A DNA stretch of 64,000 nucleotides from contig BTRK01000004.1 in the NCBI GenBank assembly GCA_036245805.1, positions 33,155,541-33,219,540 of the forward strand, read 5' to 3'. The notes beneath the pieces are model-generated. The model searched no databases and was not told the origin of the DNA. It was given only the letters and a program-made list of their open reading frames with translations. Position numbers and translations under genes: made by a program. Shown here piece after piece: positions 23,069 to 33,400 of this stretch. Source of the stretch: Pristionchus mayeri (lineage: Eukaryota > Nematoda > Chromadorea > Rhabditida > Neodiplogasteridae). Position 1 is the first letter of the stretch. Each line of letters begins with the position of its first letter.

Positions 23069-25709
23069 AGAGACATTCCACGAAAAACGTACCAACCCAA
23101 GGATGGCTTTTTTGCAACCCCCTCAATATTTCGCTGGTGAAGTTCCCATACCAAGTGCTGATATTTGGCCCAATATGAAGGGCTCTGGTGCACTTTCCGA
23201 AAAATGCCAGACCAGTCCCAAAAAAATCGAAAATTTCAAATTTTTGAAAAGTAGGTTATTATAGGTTTTCCAGGTCTCTTTTTCGATTAAAATAACGAAA
23301 AACATACTTTGAAAGCGATCAGATGACGATAAAGTGTCGAAAACGTCGATTTTCGAAGTTTTTGGCCGTCCTGAAAATTTTTTAATGCTCTTTGCAGAAA
23401 GGAGGGGATACTCGGTGATTCCTGTCATGGCGTAGAAGTACTGCTTGAAATATTCGTAAAGCCGAAATGGGGGACAGGAGAGGGGAAGCGCGTCAGCATT
23501 TATCGGCGAGACGTTTCGGGCCACCGCCCATCATCAGTCAGTAAAATCACATGAAAAGAGAACTCTTAGGAGTGGACAATCGTCAATCGATATATCGAGA
23601 AAGAGCGCGAATCAATAAAGAAGTGTGAGAAATAGACAGAGGAAATGAATAGCTTGACGAATACGTATCAATTGGTGTCTAATCCGAAAGTTACTCTTGA
23701 CGAGTGAAATGGCGGACTGGCTAAGTCGGATGGAGGCCAAGAGGGACATTAGGAGGGGATACTCGGTGATTCCTGTCATGGCGTAGAAGTACTGCTTGAA
23801 ATCTTCGTAAAGCCGAAATGGGGGACAGGAGAGGGGAAGCGCGTCAGCATTTATCGGCGAGACGTTTCGGGCCACAGCCCATCATCAGTCAGTAAAATCT
23901 ACGCCATGACAGGAATCACCGAGTATCCCCTTCTAATGTCCCTCTTGACCTCCATCCGACTTAGCCAGTCCGCCATTTCACTCGTCAAGAGTAACTTTCG
24001 GATTAGTCACCAATTGATGCGTATTCGTCAAGCTATTCATTTCCTCTGTCTATTTCTCACACTTCTTTATTGATTCGCGCTCTTTCTCGATATATCGATT
24101 GACGATTGTCCACTCCTAATAGTTCTCTTTTCATGTGATTTTACTGACTGATGATGGGCTGTGGCCCGAAACGTCTCGCCGATAAATGCTGACGCGCTTC
24201 CCCTCTCCTGTCCCCCATTTCGGCTTTACGAAGATTTCAAGCAGTTCTTTGCAGAAACTAACTTCATTTTCGGATTCTATGAGAAAAACTACGTATAATG
24301 TGCAAATTTAACAAAAATTCCGGTGTGCGCTCGGAAGTTATGGTTTCTAGAAGATGGATCACTGAGTGCTAGCTCTTTGAGCAAAACCATCACACTATCT
24401 CCAAATCATGTCGAATGGGCTCTTTTTGGCATCGAATCTTATTTTTACATCAAATCGAACAATTTGAGACCATGGGTAGGCTATTTGAAATCTTCATTTC
24501 GAATTTTTCATTTTTCGAAAATCCGAATTTCGATCATTTCTAAAATATCGATATTTTATCGCGATAATTGGGTTTGACATTATCGGAAATGTCTTATTTC
24601 ACCATATAATTATTCAGTATGCTTAATTACATCGTTTTTGTGCATTTCTCGCGCAACTTCACACGATAATCATTTGAAAACTCGAAAAAATGCGATTTTG
24701 TTCGAAATTTTGGAAATTTTGAGAGTTTGGGACACTCTCAGATTGCTATTTGAAGTTCAACAACATTATATTTCGCTCAGAACTATTATATCCAACCCAT
24801 ATAATGATTTCCGGTTGGATTGGGAGCCATCTGACAAAAAAAAGTTTTCTCGAAAATGGTCACCCATATAGAAAATAATGAAAAACTATTTTTCGTCAGA
24901 TGACTCCCAATCCAACCGGAAATCATTATATGGGTTGGATATAGTAGTTCTGAGCGAAATATAATGTTGTTGAACTTCAAATAGCAATCTGAGAGTGTCC
25001 CAAACTCTCAAAATTTCCAAAATTTCGAACAAAATCGCATTTTTTCGAGTTTTCAAATCATTATCGTGTGAAGTTGAGCGAGAAATGCACAAAAACGATG
25101 TAATTAAGCATACTGAATAATTATATGGTGAAATAAGACATTTCCGATAATGTCAAACCCAATTATCGCGAAAAAATATCGATATTTTAGAAATGATCGA
25201 AATTCGGATTTTCGAAATATGAAAATTTCGAAATGAAGACTTCAAACAGCCTAACCATGGTCTCAAATTGTTCGATTTGATCTAAAAATAAGATTCGATA
25301 CCAAAAAGAGCCCATTCGACATGATTGCGCACACCGGAATTCGAAAATCCGAAAATGAAGTTAGTTTCTGCAAAGAGCATTAAAATGTTTTCAGGACGGC
25401 CAAAAATCTTCGAAAATCGACGTTTCGACACTTTATCGTCATCTGATCGCTTTCAAAGTATGTTTTTCGTTATTTCCATCGAAAAAGAGACCTGGAAAAC
25501 CTATAATAACCTACTTTTCAAAAATTTGAAATTTTCGATTTTTTGGGCCTGGTCTGGCATTTTTCGGAAAGTGCACCACAGCGCTTCATATTGTGCCAAA
25601 TATCAGCACTTGGTATGGGAACTTCACCAGCGAAATATTTAGGGGGGTTGTAAAAAAGCCATCCGTCGACCCCTCCCAAAATGTACGTTTTCTCGCGGAA
25701 TGTCTCTTA
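23069..25709. mobile_element. 2.6 kb near-complete palindrome (foldback element) in an F-box gene intron
   Basis: The outer ends read AGAGACATTCC at 23069 and GGAATGTCTCTT at 25697-25709. From there the two sides are reverse complements inward (23069-23400 with 25383-25709; 24258-24890 with 24890-25380). The axis is near 24890. One arm is broken by a separate insertion (23401-24245). No transposase is encoded. Confidence 0.85.
23401..24245. mobile_element. Element nested in the palindrome, with an up to 12-bp target duplication
   Basis: The insert is bordered on both sides by TCTTTGCAGAAA (23389-23400 and 24246-24257), a string that interrupts the pairing of the host palindrome. Inside are two direct copies (23401-23552; 23752-23900) and one inverted copy (about 24140-24245) of a block containing CATTTATCGGCGAGACGTTT. 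The middle part is also palindromic. The duplication of 9-12 bp is of MULE-like length, but no transposase is present. Confidence 0.75.
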
Positions 25710-26912
25710 AAAAAAGTTGGTATTTTGGTATTTTGGTATTTTGTTGGTATTTTGTTTTGGATTTCGATGTTTATTTCAGTTGAGTGGTTCGGATGACTTC
25801 CATCGTCAAGTTTCCAATCTAATCAAGGAATTCGAAGTCGGATGTCTTCGCCTCCGATTTAAGGTAACTCAATTGATATTTTGCGCATATTTATTTGTTA
25901 CAAGTTGTTGCAATAAAAATATTGGAGAATTTTTTTTATTTTCTGACTTAATTCAACTCGTTTTTGTATATACTTGGTTTGTGCAACTTTGATATAATTT
26001 TTTTCAGAATGACGAAGTGGAGAACGAAATTTTGGTTGATTTATTCTTCCTTGATGTCGTCAAATCGTGCAATTTTCTCGCTCTAAAACGAATGGAGAAT
26101 ATCTCTGCAGAAGCACTCTAACAAGTGTACAAGGTGGGAATACTGAGTTTACTGATTATCATTCTAGGTAAGTTTCATAATTGAATCACGTTATCTTGAT
26201 AAAAATACTTTTCCTTGTCTGTTATTATATAATCTATTTCTAGAATATTGTTGCTGGTGAGCTGAAACTCAATGAAATCCAATGCCCCGTGATCAAGAAG
26301 GAAACATGCACATCACTATTTCGTCTTATCGGAATTTGGAAAACCGGTGGAAAACTTTTTTCGGATAACAGAGCTATCGAGGTGTCGATATCACTCGTGT
26401 CTAATCCATTCCCTGTCCGTTTACAGGTGTCTGCGTCGATTTTCTCGTATGAAATTCTCGTTTTCACCATCTTCGATGGACTTCACGAAATGGAATTTCG
26501 TTTCAATCGTTTGTTCCAAGATCGAAACGGAATCTGGTGGAAAACTCACAAGACACGCGAATCACTCGTGAAAGTGAAGGATGGAATGGACAAAATTGAA
26601 ATTCATTCAGAAGATAATTGATTATTTATGTTCTGTTCCCGTTCATTGTCTTATATTGTAATCAACTATTTTATTTGCTGAGAGTTTTGAAATCTAGACC
26701 GTTAAGTCTTCTCAGTTTTTCGAATTTCTTGTTTCATCAATATAACAATATTGTTGGTTTTATTTTCATGCATTTGTTCTCCATTTTGATAAAGTAGTGA
26801 AAATAGAGTTATCGTAGATTTAAAATCCGTGGTATCTTTTCCATGAAATATATGAGAACTCTTTTGTGAGCTCATTTCCGTTTGTACTCTTGTCCCAAAA
26901 TCATATTTCTAG

Positions 26913-29145
26913 ATGAATTTGTACCTCGCTCGAAGGAAGAACCTCGTTAGTGAGTTCACGAAGAAACTGGAAGAAGTGAAGAAGAAACGTCAGAGAGGAT
27001 GTGCAGGCTCACGGACTCGTGCATGGAGTGAGTGAGGAAACAGATAACGAAAGTTAAAGAACACAATCGAGATACATTTACGTTACATAACAATACCGGC
27101 ATTGAAAAACTCGTCTCCAATATTTTTTCTCAATAGACAACGCTTTAATAGCAATATTTCATTTTGCTTGCATTTTTTTAAAATTATTAATCCTCTTTTC
27201 AGATAAACGCGAGGAAATCTGGAGTAGAAAGAGAGAAGAAAAGGAAATGAAGAAAATTGCGGCGCTGAATCAGAAGAACGACGAATTGATCAAATTCTTG
27301 CAGAAAGATAAACCGGTTGGTGATTTATTGTGCTATTGTGATTTTAAATGCTATTCTTTTAAGTGGTCATGAGACGCATTATATTCTGAAGCTTCTTTTT
27401 TCATTAAATCATCGCTACTCATTACAGTTCCCACTTTTGGATCTACCAGACGACCCTATCTCCAATATTTTCTATCTCCTTCCCATGAAAGATCGTCTGA
27501 GAGCCAGAGTGAACAAGAGACTGAATAAGATCGAAACGGAATCTAAGTTTCACGTTAATGAACTGGAAATCGAGGAGGTCAGAATTCTTGAAGAGAATTC
27601 TCAAATATTAAAAAAAAATATTTTTTGAAGAAAGTTTGAGATATGTGAACCCATTGAAGAGATCTTACTCTACTGAATGCATCAGAAAAATCTCACGAAA
27701 TACGTCGATCGAAACACTACAGATTGTGGTTAGTGATCGATCTATGCGATATTTGGGCAAATTATTGAAATAACTCGTTTCGTTAAAGTTACCCAACAAC
27801 CGTGCAAAATTTTTAAATTGGCGCCTGAACAATACCTTACCGCGAATTACATGAACATGCACTAAGTACCGTAATTTAAAATGCGCGGTTTGTTTAAATA
27901 TTGTTTAATCGACTACATGGGCTTAATATTGAACTTTTTTGATGTTGAAATATATATTTCTACAACCGGGCGAGAAGCAAGGATGAATTTGGCATAGAAC
28001 CTGGCTTGTGAACGCTAATTACCGCACACAAAATATTCATGTTTCAAAAAAAAACCTCGCGGGAAAATCGGTCTTGATCAGGGTTCCACAACACATGTTT
28101 TGAGGTCGATTCTGTGACTAATTATTGATTTTCTGATTTTATTATTTCTACTAGTCTCTTTTATGTCTATCAGTTTCAGGAATTGAAATATAGGCCATTT
28201 TGACGGTTGTTGGCTAACTTTAAGTAAATACTGTGTATTCTCATTCTTGTTAATAAAAATTCCAATACTAATTTAAACAAGATGAGTACACAGATGAATG
28301 TGATTGGAGTGTAGCTAATTTCATTTTTTATTCCAAGTTCCATTTTAGTTTTTTGATTCGAGCAAGTTTCAACGTGAGATCTTCAATCTCATCAAGGATT
28401 TCAACATCGACGAGCTTCGAATCCGTGGCTGGGTAATTTGAATCATTTTTATTCGTCCTGCAACATTATTTGTTCTTGTAACTTCAATCATACAAATAGA
28501 ACGGATATTTTGAATTTGTGCTATATATTGTACAATTAATTTTCAGAATGAAGAAATGAGTACGAATGAGACAGTGGCTGATTCGTTCTTCCTGGGAGTC
28601 GTCAAAGCATGTAGTTCTCTGAGAATCAATTGGGATCCGATTAAAATCAGTGCTGATGCACTCTATCATGTGCACGAGGTACAGAGTATACCACATTGAA
28701 AGAGAAATCGAATTTACGCTCTCAGGGATATCTTGTCTAGGATGCTAAACGTCTAAAGGCTTCATTTTCGGAGCATGAAGACGGGAACGATCAAACTTCG
28801 AAATCTCACTTGTTCGATTCTCGCTGATGTACGCTTCTCATATCTTCGCATGGCATGATTGGAATCAGCTTCAGAGATGAACAATTCTTCTCCAACGGAG
28901 GAGCTATTGAGGTTAGCTTTTCACATTTAAAAAAAATGTATTGTTTACAGGTTTTCCACAGCGATATTGACGATCGTGGCGCAGTCGTGCATATTTTCGA
29001 TGGAAATATTGAAATTTTTCATCACAGTGATGCCTGGTATTGTGATCGCGGAGGGTGCATCTGGGTTGTGCATGAGAATGAAGAATCAGTTGAGAGAAGA
29101 AAGAAGGCAGAAGGAATGGAAAGAATCGTAGTGAATCCTGAGTAG
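26913..29145 (+). pseudogene. Coiled-coil F-box gene, paralog 3 (possible late frameshift)
   Basis: Exons 26913-27027, 27203-27315, 27428-27577 (F-box: FPLLDLPDDPISNIFYLLPM, then RLRARVNKRLN), about 27640-27728, 28349-28432, 28547-28678, about 28776-28910 and 28951-29145. The order and phases match paralog 2. The start follows TTTCTAG directly. Near 28845-28855 the frame that aligns upstream (GTIKLRNLTCSIL) runs into TGA, while the matching downstream sequence (IGISFRDEQFFSNGGAIEV) is in another frame, so a one-base shift is likely. The F-box and coiled-coil parts are intact. The presumed role is a substrate adaptor of an SCF ligase; targets are unknown. Confidence 0.65.
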
Positions 29146-29466
29146 AATCATCTGAATGTTCGCCTGACATATTTCATTTTCCTGACTAATAATCACAATT
29201 CTTATCGCTTTAACTTTTCTTTTTTCATTCGTTTCGCAATTGGTCTGACCGTTTCATGATAAAATGTAATCGAAAAATTGTCGCACAGTTTTTTGTGAAG
29301 TTATGCGGTATGTTTCCGTGAAATACCTGAAAATGTGTACTGGAATATTCCGATGATTTAGCAAATATCATTATAAATTTTATGATGGCGAGGATGTTCT
29401 TTAATGGATGTCCATCGTTCCACTTCAATTTTTTCTTAGCTCGTGCCATATTTTTTTTATAACGCT

Positions 29467-29631
29467 CTATCTGAGAGAATCGAAATAGACTTGACACTGG
29501 CCGAAAATTCGAATTCGAGCGATGCTCGTCGGTTCCCCTCGTGGAGGCCGACCTTTTGGTGAAGTCAGTAGGAATTCGAATTTTCGGCCAGTCCCAAGTC
29601 GCTGAAGAAATATGTTGATTTTCTCAGATAG
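29467..29631. repeat. Short hairpin element (MITE-like), 165 bp
   Basis: Outer ends CTATCTGAGA (29467) and TCTCAGATAG (29622-29631) are inverted. Inside, 29496-29516 and 29572-29592 are perfect 21-bp inverted repeats (ACTGGCCGAAAATTCGAATT and complement). Confidence 0.8.
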
Positions 29632-29750
29632 TCTGTTTTATTCGTTCACTTCATTGCTAAACCTTACGATTTACTATTTTTTCGTGTTGCAACTCTGACA
29701 ACATTTTCATTTCCATTTTCTCACGCAAATTCTTGAAGTTTACGTTGCAT

Positions 29751-29959
29751 ACTGTGAGAACGCGAAGTCCGTAGTGTGGTGTATCGCGTGCGGCAGGGGG
29801 GTGTTTATTTTACATTCATCCTCCAAATACAAGCGGAACGCTTTATTCTGGCCATTATGTTTCGCGTTCCGCTTGTATTTGGAGGATGAATGTAAAATAA
29901 ACACCCCCCTGCCGCACGCGATACACCACACTACGGACTTCGCGTTCTATTCTCACAGT
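29751..29959. repeat. Near-perfect 209-bp palindrome
   Basis: From ACTGTGAGA at 29751 to TCTCACAGT at 29959 the two halves are almost exact reverse complements over about 90 bp each, with a loop of roughly 20 nt near 29855. A small bulge near the outer end is the only clear mismatch. It is intergenic. It may be a MITE or a source of hairpin RNA. Confidence 0.9.
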
Positions 29960-30457
29960 ACTTCTAAATTTGCATCTATTGTATGATTTTAATTGCAAAA
30001 AAGTTATTTTTCAATTGAGAGTTCTGTGCTCACTCGAGAATTGAGTCATCCTTACACACTTTTCCTTCTCCCCGGCCAGTGAAAGGTCACTGAATAGAAT
30101 GGACGGGAGAAGGGGCAAATGCCATCCCCGTCTTTATCCCTTTTTCCCTTGTCTCGTTTTTGCTCCTTTTGACTATTCATTCTCACTGCTTTTCCCTGAA
30201 CGGTGATTTGTATTTGTAAAACGAATAATGTATTTCCGATATTTAAAACCAATACTAGCTGGCGATTCCTCCCCGAGTTTAAGTTCACAGCAATTTTTGC
30301 CATCCTGGGTCTAACTTTTCAATATAATTTGATATTTTGTTCTCTGTTCCCGCATGACTTTTTCAATGATAATTCCTCCATACCCTCTCACTAGTTCTTA
30401 TTTTTTTCTCAAAATTTACTGGAACACCTGATAATTTCCATAATATTTTGTTCCCAG

Positions 30458-33400
30458 ATGCCGGAAGACTTCACCAACGGACTGATCCGTGTTCGACTCG
30501 ATGAGGAATCTCTCCAGCAATGCACCAGCAGGTAACGATTGAAATTAAATTTGATTTTTATTTGATTTCCATCTTCCTTTTTTAGAGTGAAAACATCTTA
30601 AACAATTACTACCATAGGTGTGCACGCCTCGATCGGGGGGGGGGGGGGGGGTACCCAACATGTTGGGTACCCCCCTCAACGTATAGGGGGTCATGGTCAA
30701 AAATCGATCGGTAGGTCAAGACTAAGTACCATAACCAATCGATAGTACAGTACACCCTGATACCGTATATGGATACCGTAACCCGCGAATATCGCAAACT
30801 AACTTTATTTTTAAAAGTCCTGGCACCGTGCCCAATCGATTGTACAGTACCCAAATCACTACCGTAATCCAGTTTCATGGGTCAGATCCAGTTCCTTGGG
30901 TCAAACATTTTTCTAAAATTGTCAAATATTTTTCTAAAAAACTTAAGTCGATTATAACATTATTCTACAGTAACGAGAGATACGGTAGTATAATTAAAAA
31001 TAATTTTACTACCGATTTTAAAATTTTAGAAAAATGTTTTACCCAAGCAACTGGATCTGACCCATGGAACTGGGTTACGATAGTGACTTGGGTACTGTAC
31101 AATCGATTGGGCACGGTGCCAGGACTTTTTAAAAATAAAGTTAGTTTGCGATATTCGCGGGTTACGGTATCCATATACGGTATCAGGGTTTACTGTACTA
31201 TCGATTGGTTATGGTACTCAGTCTTGACCTACCGATCGATTTTTGACCATGACCCCCTATACGTTGAGGGGGGTACCCATCATGTTGAGTACCCCCCCCC
31301 CCCCCCCCCCCGCCTCGATCCCTGCACATGTATGATTACTACTGTTCGATTATTAAAATGCCAAAAATAAAATTCGTATAATGTTATAGATAATAGTTAC
31401 AGTTGCTCTAGATATCTAGGCCCATTATATTAAGCAGTGAATACTTTTTCGTTGTTTCAGTGCTTCTGCCAGTCCCGATGAGCATCCGTGGAGGGATGTC
31501 CTCGTGCAGCGAAAGAATCCTCCAGGAATCGCGAAGTGGGGATTGCCTAGCAGACGGCGACCTCCACAGAACTACGACGACGATAGGCTTCTACGCGCGC
31601 CGAAAGATGATGCGAGAGTAAAGCATAGGTAATGACCATTTAATGTATGATTTATGACTTGCTTTTTATTATCTTCACTTGAGTTCGGAGTTTGAAGCTC
31701 GAGAGACGATCTGTTTGGCCGATGTGGAGGCATTCAGGAAAAGTGAGTGATTATACATTAATTCATATTAAGCATTAATTAATATTCAAAATTAATATTA
31801 ATTACTTGTTCAGGAACTGCCAAGAAGATTGCTCCACTTGAAACGAACTGTGCAGATATCGACGAGGATAGTGGTAATATATTTAATTTATATCTAATTT
31901 TAGATTATCATTTTTCCTCACACGTTTGATTATTTTCCAGATGATGGCTCATTCTCCGCTCCCCGTCCCGTGATCTACCGCTACATTGATGTCATCAAGA
32001 ATTCTATGGCTCTTCTAGAGGCCATTCACTTCGAGTTGTTCATGCCAGGTATTTACTTTTAAAAATATTTTTTCTTAACTACTAGAGGATCTAATCGAGC
32101 TATCCTTACGAAAGAATTATTAATCTTAATTTTTTTTTCGATTTTGTCCCTATAATATTTGACATTTTTTCTTTTCTTGTATGTATGCTTGAACAATGTG
32201 CGACTTTCTCTCCAGATCGTTTCGATCTTCGTTTCCTTGCCATTCCCTGGTCGGCCGTCCCTCCTGGCACTGTCGAGGGCGACTACTTCCATGTCTCCGA
32301 TGCCGATCTCCTTCCTTCTCCCTCATTCGGAGTTCGGATCCTTCCCGATGAGTACCCAGTGATGTGGGAAGCGAAGGGATGCGGACGTATGAAGCAGCAT
32401 GATGAGATGGAGGAGGAGGAAGAGAAGAGCGTCCTCGCCTACGTGCTCAAGGGAAGAGACAAGGTAGACTTTCTATGTGGAAATCGTGTTTTAAAGTAAA
32501 AATATTTTATCATTTTCCACCTACCGCTATCGCTAACAAATATGTATACAAGAAATGAAAACACGAAACTACAAAAATATATAAAATTGCGAATTTGAGC
32601 TCGGATGCGAGATGGCAGTAGCTGCTCTCGAGACGGAGGTTAGTCAGCGATTTTCAATTAACAATTATGCACAAAACTATAGCTGAACGGAATCAAACAT
32701 CTTTCGTACACATCTTTTTCCGCAATTGATCTCATTTCTGTCATCAAGAGAAAACATCTTTTTTCGAATAAGGGTCCCTTAGCGAAACAATGACTTTTCA
32801 TTTTGCATGCTCTCTCACCGGCCTGAGCTGTGAGAGATAACTCAGAATAACGCAAAAGGAGTCATTTTGCGTAGCCCTCCCGATTACTGAAACCTCAGGT
32901 TATCCGTCTCCGTTCTCATCTCTTCACTGGAGAACTGGGAGCGAATGCGATCGTGCGTGTAGTCATGCGATCTACGAGGACCGCCCAGCTCTTTCCCGTC
33001 GAACCGCCCCTTCCACCCCCTCTTGAACCACCCAGTGATAGCGAGGAGGAAAAGGAGGATGGTAAGCGTATTCTTAAGATAGGGAAATTTCAGTGCTATT
33101 TTCTCGTTCTATTTTTGTTATATTTTCAAAAAAATGTTCAGAATTATTGTTCAGAGGAGAAGTTCGACCCGCGCAGCGAGTACCTCAAGCGCGTCTGCTA
33201 CGTGCGCACTTCCTCACAGCGCGCGACCGCGCGCTTCGCGTCCGCTGTCCGCGAGCTCGCGGCGGAAGACGCGGAGCGGATCGAGGACCGCCTGGGCGCG
33301 TTCGGCGCTTACGGAAAGAGGGGCGACGATGACGATGATAACGAGGATCTGAAGCTGATGTCCGAGTTGTTCCTTCTGGGCGCGAGATACAGGTCTGAGA

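Larger units (their letters stand above)
21844..26621 (+). pseudogene. Coiled-coil F-box gene, paralog 2 (in-frame stop)
   Basis: Exon 1 is 21844-21958 (MNLYLSRRKNLASDF), exon 2 22242-22354 (Lys/Glu-rich coiled coil) and exon 3 22582-22735, which holds the F-box (FPFMGLPDELISDIISILDM, then RLRARVNKRLD). Later exons lie near 22970-23040, 25780-25863, 26008-26133 and 26245-26621 and align with paralog 3. F-box proteins recruit substrates to SCF ubiquitin ligases through Skp1. In the exon at 26008-26133 the codon after GCACTC is TAA (26119-26121), where paralog 3 has TAT, so the C-terminal part is cut off unless this is a sequence error. A 45-nt in-frame intron (about 26378-26427) splits the last part. 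A 2.6 kb palindrome sits in the intron after about 23040. Confidence 0.65.

Noticed and set aside
30828..31370. 180-codon frame in intron 1 of helicase B
   Set aside because: It crosses the axis of the palindromic MITE and consists of arm sequence and its complement; not a gene.
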